From Neisseriaceae bacterium (GTDB taxonomy: Bacteria > Pseudomonadota > Gammaproteobacteria > Burkholderiales > UBA11063), in the NCBI GenBank assembly GCA_027371515.1, contig DAHXMX010000010.1:1-15616 (forward strand): a DNA stretch of 15,616 bases. Direction: 5' to 3'. Position 1 is the stretch's first letter. Every line of letters begins with the position of its first letter. Shown in pieces: positions 7,471 to 15,591 of the stretch. The notes under the pieces were generated by a model, which made no database searches, was not told the DNA's origin, and was given only the letters and a program-made list of their open reading frames with translations. A program made the position numbers and the translations under genes.

Positions 7471-10203
7471 ATGTTTCAGAATTTTTTAACTCAAATAAAA
7501 CAAATAATCCCAATTAAGCAGATTATTGAAGATGAATTTTTAAGATATGCTTATTCAACAGATGCTAGCTTATATCGTATGGTTCCTCAATTGGTACTAT
7601 TTGTTAAATCTGAAGCTGATGTAATAAAAATACTCACTACTGCCAATTACTATAACGTTAAATTAACTTTTAGAGCTGCTGGGACCAGCTTATCTGGTCA
7701 AGCAGTTACCGATCAAGTATTAGTAATACTTCATCCTGATAGTTGGTTAAATTATCAAATCAACAATAATGGTCATGAAATTAAACTAGAGCCAGGGATT
7801 ATTGGTGCCAATGCTAATAATTATCTAAAAGTTTATAAAACTAAAATCGGACCAGATCCTAGCTCTATTAATACCGCAAAAATAGGTGGTATTATTGCAA
7901 ATAATTCAAGTGGAATGTGTTGCAATACTAAAACAAACTCTTATGCAACTTTGAAAAATATACGCGCTATATTTGCTGATGGCTCAATATTTGATAGCAG
8001 TAATAATATTTTGTTAGAAGAGTTTAAATTAAATAATCAAAAAATATTAAGTAATATTCTAGCAATTAGAAATAAAATTATAGCTGATGAAAATCTGGTT
8101 CAATTTATTCACAAAAAATTCTCAATAAAAAATACCAGTGGCTATAGTTTAAATGCTTTCTTAGATTTTAGCGACCCCACCAAAATTTTAGAACATTTAT
8201 TAGTGGGCTCTGAAGGCACATTATGCTTTATTAGTAATGTAACTTTATATACTGTACCTAATAATGAATACAAATCATTAAACTTAATTTATGCCAAATT
8301 AACTACACTAATACAATTAACTATAAGCATTAGTAATTTAGATGTTTCAGCGGTTGAATTACTAGACTATCTCTCGTTAAAATCAATAGCTGATGATAAA
8401 GATATTCAAAAATATTTAATCAATCTCCCTGATGATAATTATGCTGCAATTATAATTGAAGTTACTGGAGAAAATCAGGCTCAACTACAAGATAAAATTA
8501 ATAAAATCACCACCATAATTGCAAACTTTGATATTACTCATCAAATTGGATTTAGCAATAATCCACAAACTATTAGTACATTATTAAAAGCGCGTAGCGG
8601 TATCTTAGCAACAATTGCGGCACAACGCCCACCTGGGTCTAGTGTAGTAATTGAAGATGTAGCTGTTGAAATGACATTACTATCTGAACTAATTTATGAT
8701 ATCCGTAATTTATGTAATAAATTTAATTTTATTAATGCAGCAATATTTGGGCATGTATTATCAGGAAATATTCACTTTGTAATTACCCCAAATTTTAGTA
8801 ATATAGCAGAACTTAAGGCATACAATAACTTTATGCACGAATTTACTAATTTAGTAGTTAATAAATTTAATGGATCATTAAAAGCAGAGCATGGCAGCGG
8901 TAGAAATATATCTCCATTTGCAATTATTGAATGGGGACAGAAATGTGTGGATTTGATGTGGGAAATTAAACATCTCTTAGATCCCAAGTCTATCTTAAAC
9001 CCAGATGTTAAGCTAACTAAAGATACTACGCTGCATATGCAACATTTAAAATCATTTAACCTAGTTAACTCAGAAATAAATCAATGTATGGAATGCGGTT
9101 TTTGTGAACCCATATGCCCATCACGTAAACTAAGCCTTACTCCTCGGCAACGAAATGCTATTGCTCGGTACATAACCACATTACCAGTAAATAAAAAAAA
9201 TATTTGGCAGAAAAAATATCAGTATTACGGGATTGATACCTGCGCCACTACTGGGATGTGTAAAACTGTATGCCCTGTTGGGATTAATACCGGAGCATTT
9301 ATTTTAGAGCAAAAACCCAAACAAAATAAACAAGTCAACCATATACAAGAAATCAAATGGGCTAAAAAGAAAGTACAAATAGCCAATAAAACCGCATCAA
9401 TTATTGGACGCAATACATTACACAATCTCACCTACTATATTCATCAGAAAATCAAATCTTTCCCTGTTTATTTAGAGAGTTTACCCAAAATACAAACACA
9501 TAGATTTGATGATGAACAAAATTCACGCGATATCGTATTAATCCCCGCATGCCCAAACCGTGTATTTGGCACTAATCAGAACTACACAGATTATCCTAAT
9601 AAATTAATTTTACAAAAAATGGGATTTGATGTACAATATTTAATTGATAATCAAAATATGTGCTGTGGTCAAATGTATCATTCAAAATCAAATCAGCTAC
9701 AAAGAGAGATTATGCAAAATAAGCTAAAAAAGACAATAAGCCATATTAAAATAGCAATTATTGATAATAGTTCATGTGCAGAATTTGCCCAAAATATGGG
9801 TATTGACTTAATTGATATTAATCAATTTATCATTCAAAATATTGATCGCAAAAAACTACACAGAAAATATAACAAAATAGCTCTTCATATTGATTGCAGT
9901 ACAGCAAAAAATTCATTTAATCAAGAATATTTAGATATCTTATATCTATGTTGCTCTGAAATAATCATACCTGAGGGTATTAAATGCTGTGGATTTGCTG
10001 GTGATAAAGGTTTTATTAATCCAGAACTTAACGCAAGTTGCTTATCTAATCTTTATAATCAAGTCAAAGATTGTGAAATCGGCGTTACATTTAATCGCAA
10101 TTGTCAAATTGGACTTTCTCATCACAGTAAAATTGAATATATCTCATTTGTTGAAATTATACTAAACTGCCTATACGTTAATCATATTACAGATTTAAGA
10201 TAA
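7471..10203 (+). CDS. D-lactate-dehydrogenase-type oxidoreductase with FAD and Fe-S domains
   Basis: This large three-part flavo-iron-sulphur protein (910 residues from the ATG at 7471) probably oxidises a D-2-hydroxyacid such as D-lactate and passes electrons to the respiratory chain. First is a PCMH/VAO FAD domain: FRAAGTSLSGQAVTD, GPDPSSINTAKIGG, then GSEGTLCF. Next is the FAD-oxidase C-terminal domain, ending in EHGSGRNISPF and the family's DPKSILNPD. Two Fe-S motifs follow, CMECGFCEPICP (9085-9120) and CATTGMCKTVCPVG (from 9241). Last are CCG-type half-domains with CCGQ (9661) and CCGFAGDKGF (9985). TTG codons at 7450 and 7426 could extend the start into tolB, but ATG 7471 fits the usual distance to the AYSTDAS motif. 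No clear ribosome binding site is seen. D-lactate is inferred; glycolate or D-2-hydroxyglutarate are alternatives. Confidence 0.88.
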   Translation: MFQNFLTQIKQIIPIKQIIEDEFLRYAYSTDASLYRMVPQLVLFVKSEADVIKILTTANYYNVKLTFRAAGTSLSGQAVTDQVLVILHPDSWLNYQINNNGHEIKLEPGIIGANANNYLKVYKTKIGPDPSSINTAKIGGIIANNSSGMCCNTKTNSYATLKNIRAIFADGSIFDSSNNILLEEFKLNNQKILSNILAIRNKIIADENLVQFIHKKFSIKNTSGYSLNAFLDFSDPTKILEHLLVGSEGTLCFISNVTLYTVPNNEYKSLNLIYAKLTTLIQLTISISNLDVSAVELLDYLSLKSIADDKDIQKYLINLPDDNYAAIIIEVTGENQAQLQDKINKITTIIANFDITHQIGFSNNPQTISTLLKARSGILATIAAQRPPGSSVVIEDVAVEMTLLSELIYDIRNLCNKFNFINAAIFGHVLSGNIHFVITPNFSNIAELKAYNNFMHEFTNLVVNKFNGSLKAEHGSGRNISPFAIIEWGQKCVDLMWEIKHLLDPKSILNPDVKLTKDTTLHMQHLKSFNLVNSEINQCMECGFCEPICPSRKLSLTPRQRNAIARYITTLPVNKKNIWQKKYQYYGIDTCATTGMCKTVCPVGINTGAFILEQKPKQNKQVNHIQEIKWAKKKVQIANKTASIIGRNTLHNLTYYIHQKIKSFPVYLESLPKIQTHRFDDEQNSRDIVLIPACPNRVFGTNQNYTDYPNKLILQKMGFDVQYLIDNQNMCCGQMYHSKSNQLQREIMQNKLKKTISHIKIAIIDNSSCAEFAQNMGIDLIDINQFIIQNIDRKKLHRKYNKIALHIDCSTAKNSFNQEYLDILYLCCSEIIIPEGIKCCGFAGDKGFINPELNASCLSNLYNQVKDCEIGVTFNRNCQIGLSHHSKIEYISFVEIILNCLYVNHITDLR

Positions 10204-11042
10204 TTAATAACAACTATCATTAATCGTTCTAAATATAAGGCTAATTCATTATCTGTAGCTTTAATCTGATCACCTTGCAAACGATCAATTAATGTTACCG
10301 CAATCATGGTAACATCTATTTTAGCTCTATTACAAAAACCAGCTAAGGCAGTAGATTCCATTTCAAAATTATAAATATTATTTGCTTGTAATTTTTTAAA
10401 ATATAAAGAACGTTCTTCATGGTTAAACTTAGGAGTAATAGCCCCATCAAACCTAGCTTGTCCAAGATAAAAATCATCTGCAGCTATTGTATTACCAATT
10501 ATTATCTCAAAGTCTAAATCAAACGGCTGTGATTGTAATATATCAAGATTCAGCTCATGGTTCATTTTAGTAGGATAAATCACATCGCCCTTAGCGGTTG
10601 GCACTAAAAAACCAGGTATAAGATTTGGCATAAAAGCAGTATCAGTAAGTATTATACTACCTGGTTGGACACCAATTCCACCTGATGTACCAACGCGAAT
10701 ATACTTAGCATCACGACTATCAGCATAATATAACAATTTACTCAAACTATGTAATAATGTTACAATCGAAGTATTGCCCATACCATGGGATACTAAGAGT
10801 ATATTACCAACTCTATAACCAACATAACTGGAGCCTGCAAATAAATTTTTAGAGTGATTAATATTAAATATATTAGCTAATTTAATGGTTAAGTTAAGTG
10901 TACGTTCATGACTTCCTTGTAATATTACACACTTAATATCACTAAATAACTTTAGAACATCTTTAGTTATAGTTAAATTAAGATTATAAATATACAAATC
11001 TGGTTTTTGCAATTCTATGTAATTATTTATTATCATCATCAT
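10182..11042 (-). CDS. Uridine phosphorylase, eukaryote-like (copy A, own-site residues intact)
   Basis: This 286-residue NP-I nucleoside phosphorylase should convert uridine and phosphate to uracil and ribose-1-phosphate. It resembles animal UPP1/UPP2 more than E. coli Udp: LVSHGMG, LLYYA, IRVGTSGGIG, GNTIAADDFYLGQARFDG, NFEMES and RLQGDQI all have close counterparts in human UPP1 as I recall it. R47 (GSHER), R116 and T119 fit the phosphate site, Q195 and R197 the uracil site, and E227-M228-E229 the ribose site. However, the positions of human H36 and R94, which serve the neighbouring subunit, are N20 and a shortened loop (GSSYVGY) without Arg. The start has three consecutive Met codons; the exact one is uncertain. 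It lies 8 bases after copy B and overlaps the opposing dehydrogenase gene by 22 bases. Confidence 0.9.
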   Translation of the reverse strand: MMMIINNYIELQKPDLYIYNLNLTITKDVLKLFSDIKCVILQGSHERTLNLTIKLANIFNINHSKNLFAGSSYVGYRVGNILLVSHGMGNTSIVTLLHSLSKLLYYADSRDAKYIRVGTSGGIGVQPGSIILTDTAFMPNLIPGFLVPTAKGDVIYPTKMNHELNLDILQSQPFDLDFEIIIGNTIAADDFYLGQARFDGAITPKFNHEERSLYFKKLQANNIYNFEMESTALAGFCNRAKIDVTMIAVTLIDRLQGDQIKATDNELALYLERLMIVVINYLKSVI

Positions 11043-11050
11043 TTATCCAT

Positions 11051-11932
11051 TTATTTAGCTAAATGTAATTTATGAGCAATATATTTACTAACCAAACTAC
11101 AAGCATTTGACATCGCTATATACTGCTTATCTAAATCCAAAACTAATGGTAAAACATCTGTATTAGTACGTTTAACAATAACAACATCAAGCGCACATGC
11201 ACTAATGGTTAATTCATTACAAAAACTAGCAAATGCAGTAACATCAGTACTTAATGTTTTAACATTATGTTCAATAGCCTTAGTTAAAAATAAATCTCTA
11301 TCTTGTGCTGTAATCACTAGAGGTAAAAAACCATCCATACATGCTTGCTCTTCATAATCACTAAAACTACCAATAGCGCTACCGGTTACAAGTTTATAAT
11401 TTATTAACTTACCGAATTGTTGAATATCATTTAATAAACTATTGTCCAAAGTCGTAGGATATGAATATTTAACCCCACATTCAAGCGAATAAAAAACTGG
11501 GTCTAATTTACTATCTAACGCTCTATCAACTAAAGATAACGCGCCAATATCTATATCACCAATACCATCTGCTCGACCAATTTTTAAAAATTTAATATTT
11601 GGTTTATTGATATGATAGACAAGCTTTGCTACTTCATTTAAACAAATTAATAAAGATGGAGCACCAATACCATATGATATTGCTAGTACCGGACCAACTT
11701 TATATAAATGATAACGCTCAGTTTTAAAAATCGGATAACCTTTAAATTGATATATATTATTATCTTTTGCAAACATAGATGCAAATAAGAGTGCATCTGA
11801 ATCTGTTGTTACAAAAACTATATACTCAAGATCATTAAAAATAGATAAATCCATTGTTGTATCTATTCCTATATGATATAAATAATCAACATCTAATTGT
11901 TTTAAGTGCGAATTTAATTTATTAAAATCCAT
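11051..11932 (-). CDS. Uridine-phosphorylase paralogue with lost own-site residues (copy B)
   Basis: This 293-residue protein aligns along its length with copy A and human UPP1 (LYKVGPVLAISYGIG, AKLVYHI, KIGRADGIG, TAFASFCNE). Its own catalytic set is gone: the Arg of GSxxR is D46, the phosphate Arg is K117, the phosphate Thr is R120 (GTSGG has become GRADG), the GQxR Arg is C198, and EMES is STDV (228-231). In contrast, H20 in DYLYH and R73 in TERYHLYKVG match human H36 and R94, which reach into the partner subunit. It is therefore either a pseudoenzyme partner of copy A or an enzyme with changed chemistry. Numbering is from ATG 11932; a TTG at 11944, touching the symporter stop, would add four residues. 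No clear ribosome binding site. Confidence 0.85.
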   Translation of the reverse strand: MDFNKLNSHLKQLDVDYLYHIGIDTTMDLSIFNDLEYIVFVTTDSDALLFASMFAKDNNIYQFKGYPIFKTERYHLYKVGPVLAISYGIGAPSLLICLNEVAKLVYHINKPNIKFLKIGRADGIGDIDIGALSLVDRALDSKLDPVFYSLECGVKYSYPTTLDNSLLNDIQQFGKLINYKLVTGSAIGSFSDYEEQACMDGFLPLVITAQDRDLFLTKAIEHNVKTLSTDVTAFASFCNELTISACALDVVIVKRTNTDVLPLVLDLDKQYIAMSNACSLVSKYIAHKLHLAK

Positions 11933-11944
11933 AGTTATATTCAA

Positions 11945-13216
11945 TTACATTTTAAGTACATTTAAAAATTTACCCATATCCAATTGTTTATCCCATTTTG
12001 CAACAGCAACAGTTGCAACAGAATTACCAATTAAATTAGTTACACTTCTTAATTCACTCATGATTTTATCAATACCCAATAAAATACATATAGTTTCCAC
12101 AGGTATTTTACCATGCATTGCAGATAATGTACCAGCTAAGACAATAAATCCAGAGCCACTAACTCCAGCAGCACCTTTACTAGTCGCCATTAATACTAAT
12201 ATCACCATTATATACTCTTCAAATTGAAGATGAATATTAAATGCATTGCATAAAAATGCAATTACCAATGCAAGATAGATATTTGTACCATCAAGATTAA
12301 AACTATAACCAGCAGGCACTACAATCCCAACAACAGAATCACTTACACCATTTTTAGTTAATTTGTGCATAATAGGCCCTAGAGCACTTTCACTAGATGA
12401 GGTAGCAAATACTAAAATAATTTCATCTTTAATTAATTTTAAAAAATCAATAATCTTAAAACCAACTATTTTAGCTACTACACCAAGCACCACTAAAATA
12501 AAAAATATACAAGCACCAATCATTGTTAAAACTAACGTCACCATACTTAAAATAACATGTATGCCAAACTGACCAATCATAAATGACATAGCTGCAAATG
12601 CTGCAACTGGAGAAAATAACATCACATAACTTAGGACTTTAAACATCACATGTTGCAAATATTTAACTTTGGCTAAACAATAATTTTGTACCTTAACCCC
12701 TAAGAAAAATATTACAAATCCAGTAACTATAGCTATAAATAATATTTGTAATGTGTTACCTTGAATAAATGCATCTATAATGTTATGCGGTATTGCATTT
12801 AATAATATATGCACCAGATTAACATCACTACTACTATGATTAACATAATTTTTTATTAATAATGGGTCCATTTGTGCTACCGATAAATTCATGCCACTTC
12901 CTGGATTAAAAAAGTACCCAAATAGTAATCCAACAACTAAAGAAATAGTAGATATAGTTTCAAAATAGATAAATGCCTTTAGACCAATACTACCTAATTG
13001 ACGAAGACTACCTATACCGATAATACCACTTACTACAGTTAAAAATATAATCGGACCAACTAAAATTTTAATTACAGCAATAAAACCATCAATAATTGGT
13101 TTAGCATTTCTAGCATAATTTGGTGCTAATACACCAAATAACATACCTAAAAACATAAACACTAAAACCCAAAACCATAAACTTTGATACACTTTTTTAT
13201 TTTGCATATTCATCAT
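11945..13216 (-). CDS. dctA: DctA-like dicarboxylate:cation symporter (DAACS family)
   Basis: This 423-residue inner-membrane transporter has about eight helices and two re-entrant hairpins. It follows DctA nearly end to end: VGPIIFLTVVSGI (53-65), KAFIYFETIST (80-90), the serine motif TSSSESAL in hairpin 1 (272-279), GYSFNLDGTNIYL (303-315), TSKGAAGVSGSGF in hairpin 2 (345-357), and TNLIGNSVA in helix 8 (393-401, the N-x2-G-x3-A substrate motif). It likely imports C4-dicarboxylates with cations. DctA of enteric bacteria has also been reported to take up orotate, which is notable because the next two genes belong to the uridine phosphorylase family. The start is ATG 13216, though nearby Mets at 13213 and 13207 are possible. 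It sits 7 bases after the glycosyltransferase gene and abuts copy B. Confidence 0.9.
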   Translation of the reverse strand: MMNMQNKKVYQSLWFWVLVFMFLGMLFGVLAPNYARNAKPIIDGFIAVIKILVGPIIFLTVVSGIIGIGSLRQLGSIGLKAFIYFETISTISLVVGLLFGYFFNPGSGMNLSVAQMDPLLIKNYVNHSSSDVNLVHILLNAIPHNIIDAFIQGNTLQILFIAIVTGFVIFFLGVKVQNYCLAKVKYLQHVMFKVLSYVMLFSPVAAFAAMSFMIGQFGIHVILSMVTLVLTMIGACIFFILVVLGVVAKIVGFKIIDFLKLIKDEIILVFATSSSESALGPIMHKLTKNGVSDSVVGIVVPAGYSFNLDGTNIYLALVIAFLCNAFNIHLQFEEYIMVILVLMATSKGAAGVSGSGFIVLAGTLSAMHGKIPVETICILLGIDKIMSELRSVTNLIGNSVATVAVAKWDKQLDMGKFLNVLKM

Positions 13217-13223
13217 TACTCAT

Positions 13224-14912
13224 CTACTTAATTTCTAAAATACTATACTCTGTTAAATAATCTTTTAATTTATCGTGATTAATTAAACTTGCAATAAATC
13301 CATTAATACTAGTACCACGTATTTGTGCAATAACTACATAATGAATATTATTAGCATCTAATAAACTTATATCATTGGTTTTAATTAACATATAAACTGG
13401 TAGAGTAAGTTTTTTAATATCTTCAATTTTAAATACTTTGTGATAAGATTGTTTAGCATAAAAATTAAAAGTAACTGAATTAACATTATAATCAATAATA
13501 GGATAATTAGCTTGCTCATTAACAATCTTTGCTGCTAAATAACCTGGGTCATAATACATATATTTTTGATTAATTTGAGTAATTAAAACAAATACCATAT
13601 TTATAGCTAAAACTGACATCACTAAAGCACGATGCATAATATTAAAACTCATAGCATAAATTAACACCCATAGCATGATGGCATCAGCTAAAAGCGCAAT
13701 TATTAAATTAGTACTATTTAATAAATATAATGCTAAAGAAACTGCTAAAATCAAAAAAATAGTAGCAATTATTATTTGTAAATAAAATACCCAATGTATT
13801 TTACTGTCAACACATTTAGATAACATTACATGATACCATCTAGCACATAAAATCGCAGCAAAAGGCATTAGAATATTAGTATAATGATCCAATTGAAATT
13901 TAGTCAAACTAAACAAAATAAATGTTGGGACAAAAGCACCTAACAAAAATATATTCACTGAGATTTGTTCGTTACTAACATTTGAATTCTTGCGCAGCGA
14001 CTTAATTGAAAAAATTTTGGCAAACATAAAAAATACTGACCAAGGTAAAAATGCCCACAAAAAAGTATGTAAAAAGAATAAATAATGATATTGTTGTACA
14101 TAATTAACTTTAATATAGCCATTATTTAAAAATCTACCAAATTGACTACCCCAAAAAAACCATAAAATTCCAGATACCCCAGTTCTATTGAAAACAACTT
14201 TTTCAGGATGTAAATCAAACTGTTGATATAAAGAATAAATTTCAGGAAATGTAAAACAAATCGATAACAAGATTGCAAGTAACCATTTTAAACTATAAAG
14301 ATTATAGAATTTTTTTTGATATATCCACATCAAGACAAATCCCGTACCAATTGTTATCAAAACAAAAGGCCCTTTAGTCATAATAGCACATGCAGAAAAA
14401 ATACTACCTAAAACTAGATATTTAAATGAAATTCCAGCAGTTTGATCATACTTATACCAAAAATAACAAGCACCCATAATCTCGCCCAATAGATAAGCTT
14501 CGGCTCTAACATCAATGCTTGAAATCAATAAATGAATACTAGTTAAATAAATTAATACTGAGAATAAAGCAATCTGTTTATCTTTTAACAGTTCTAAACA
14601 TAATAAATAAGTAAATATAGCACCGATAATATGAAATAAAAAACCAGGTAAAATATAAGCGAATGAATTAATTCCAAATATTTTAAATGATATACCAGTT
14701 ATCCAAAAAGGAAAATGCGGCTTATCCAACCAGTCTTTCTGGTCATACATTAAATTAAACCAATTACCAGATAACACCATATTTTTACTTATAGTTGCAT
14801 ATAATACCGGATCATCGTTACGTAAAAGCGGATAAAATGCGCCAATAAAATTGACGCATATTGTTAATAATATTAACCAGTAAATATATTTATTGGATAG
14901 CTGCTTATGCAA
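13224..14912 (-). CDS. ArnT/PMT-type membrane glycosyltransferase (GT39/GT83-like)
   Basis: This 562-residue inner-membrane protein has about 12 hydrophobic helices followed by a soluble C-terminal part (about 460-562). Enzymes of this fold move a sugar from a polyprenyl-phosphate donor to an acceptor such as lipid A on the periplasmic side. The first loop has the acidic motif RNDDPVLYA (D33, D34), then WLDKPHFPFW (family pattern KPPLxxW), SIDVRAEAYLLG (132-143) and the MTKGPF loop. The pattern fits ArnT-like enzymes but not closely enough to name donor or acceptor. The start is a TTG at 14912, chosen because AGGAG lies 8 bases upstream; the nearby ATG at 14917 is in another frame that stops after 14 codons. 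It is probably coupled to the PAP2 gene upstream. Confidence 0.85.
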   Translation of the reverse strand: MHKQLSNKYIYWLILLTICVNFIGAFYPLLRNDDPVLYATISKNMVLSGNWFNLMYDQKDWLDKPHFPFWITGISFKIFGINSFAYILPGFLFHIIGAIFTYLLCLELLKDKQIALFSVLIYLTSIHLLISSIDVRAEAYLLGEIMGACYFWYKYDQTAGISFKYLVLGSIFSACAIMTKGPFVLITIGTGFVLMWIYQKKFYNLYSLKWLLAILLSICFTFPEIYSLYQQFDLHPEKVVFNRTGVSGILWFFWGSQFGRFLNNGYIKVNYVQQYHYLFFLHTFLWAFLPWSVFFMFAKIFSIKSLRKNSNVSNEQISVNIFLLGAFVPTFILFSLTKFQLDHYTNILMPFAAILCARWYHVMLSKCVDSKIHWVFYLQIIIATIFLILAVSLALYLLNSTNLIIALLADAIMLWVLIYAMSFNIMHRALVMSVLAINMVFVLITQINQKYMYYDPGYLAAKIVNEQANYPIIDYNVNSVTFNFYAKQSYHKVFKIEDIKKLTLPVYMLIKTNDISLLDANNIHYVVIAQIRGTSINGFIASLINHDKLKDYLTEYSILEIK

Positions 14913-14920
14913 AACATTAT

Positions 14921-14925
14921 CTCCT
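14921..14925 (-). promoter_or_regulatory. Ribosome binding site that fixes a TTG start
   Basis: AGGAG on the minus strand lies 8 bases before TTG 14912 and overlaps the TAG stop of the PAP2 gene. This is the strongest ribosome binding site in the leftward operon; it supports the non-ATG start and translational coupling. Confidence 0.7.
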
Positions 14926-15529
14926 AAAGATTAATTTTGCGCTTAATACTACTTAAATTAATTGAATATTCAATCAATACAATCAAATAACCAACAAAGA
15001 TGCTAGCCATTACATCTAATGGCCAATGCCATCCAGTACATACACGCGCTAATGCAACCAATAACAAAAAGGCATACATAACAAATCTCAATCCAATCTT
15101 TTTATCAAATATTAATCTATTTAATGTAAATACAAAGACAGCTGCGTTCCCAGCATGTCCGGAAGGGAAAGAAAGAAAAGCATCTCCAGCCATATCTTGA
15201 ATACCTTGCATTAAATAAAAACTATCCATAGGTAAAACAGCATACGGACGTGGTTCTGCTGAAAACACTTTAATTAACAAAAAAACAACATAATACGAAA
15301 CAATAATCAATATTACATTTAGTAATTGTTCTTTTTTATATAGCCAAGTAATTACTAATAATATAATTGGTAAAATAAATAATTTCGGATAAGTAATGGT
15401 ATTCATAATCACCCAAATCAAATCTGGGAAATAAACATGAAGTGAATTTATCATGTAAAATAAAGGTTTATTTAAACCACTACCCCAAATTAATAGCATT
15501 AACAATACAAATACAAATAACAAAAACAA
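14924..15529 (-). CDS. PAP2-family membrane phosphatase
   Basis: This integral membrane lipid phosphatase has about six helices. All three PAP2 motifs are present: K-x6-RP as KVFSAEPRP, PSGH in FPSGHAGNA, and R-x5-H-x3-D as RVCTGWHWPLD (Ala replaces the usual Ser before the Arg). Members dephosphorylate undecaprenyl-pyrophosphate, lipid A or phosphatidylglycerol-phosphate. Its place directly before a polyprenyl-phosphate-sugar-dependent glycosyltransferase suggests lipid A remodelling or carrier-lipid recycling, but the substrate is inferred. The start is uncertain: TTG 15529 gives 201 residues with a complete first helix, while ATG 15499 gives 191 and cuts it. No ribosome binding site is visible for either, and the frame stays open upstream to a stop at 15581-15583 without an ATG. 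Confidence 0.85.
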   Translation of the reverse strand: MFLLFVFVLLMLLIWGSGLNKPLFYMINSLHVYFPDLIWVIMNTITYPKLFILPIILLVITWLYKKEQLLNVILIIVSYYVVFLLIKVFSAEPRPYAVLPMDSFYLMQGIQDMAGDAFLSFPSGHAGNAAVFVFTLNRLIFDKKIGLRFVMYAFLLLVALARVCTGWHWPLDVMASIFVGYLIVLIEYSINLSSIKRKINL

Positions 15530-15591
15530 AAAATAAACATGTAAACAAACAAAATAGAAACAAAATGTATTGATATGAAGTCAAAATAAAA

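Noticed and set aside
12363..12572. Plus-strand open frame inside the DctA-like gene, and similar short frames elsewhere
   Set aside because: These are shadows of well-supported genes on the opposite strand, without motifs or start signals.
15555..15584. TTGACT (minus strand, 15579-15584) as a -35 of the PAP2 operon
   Set aside because: No acceptable -10 hexamer lies at 16-18 bases; the nearest candidate is about 20 bases away with a 4/6 match.
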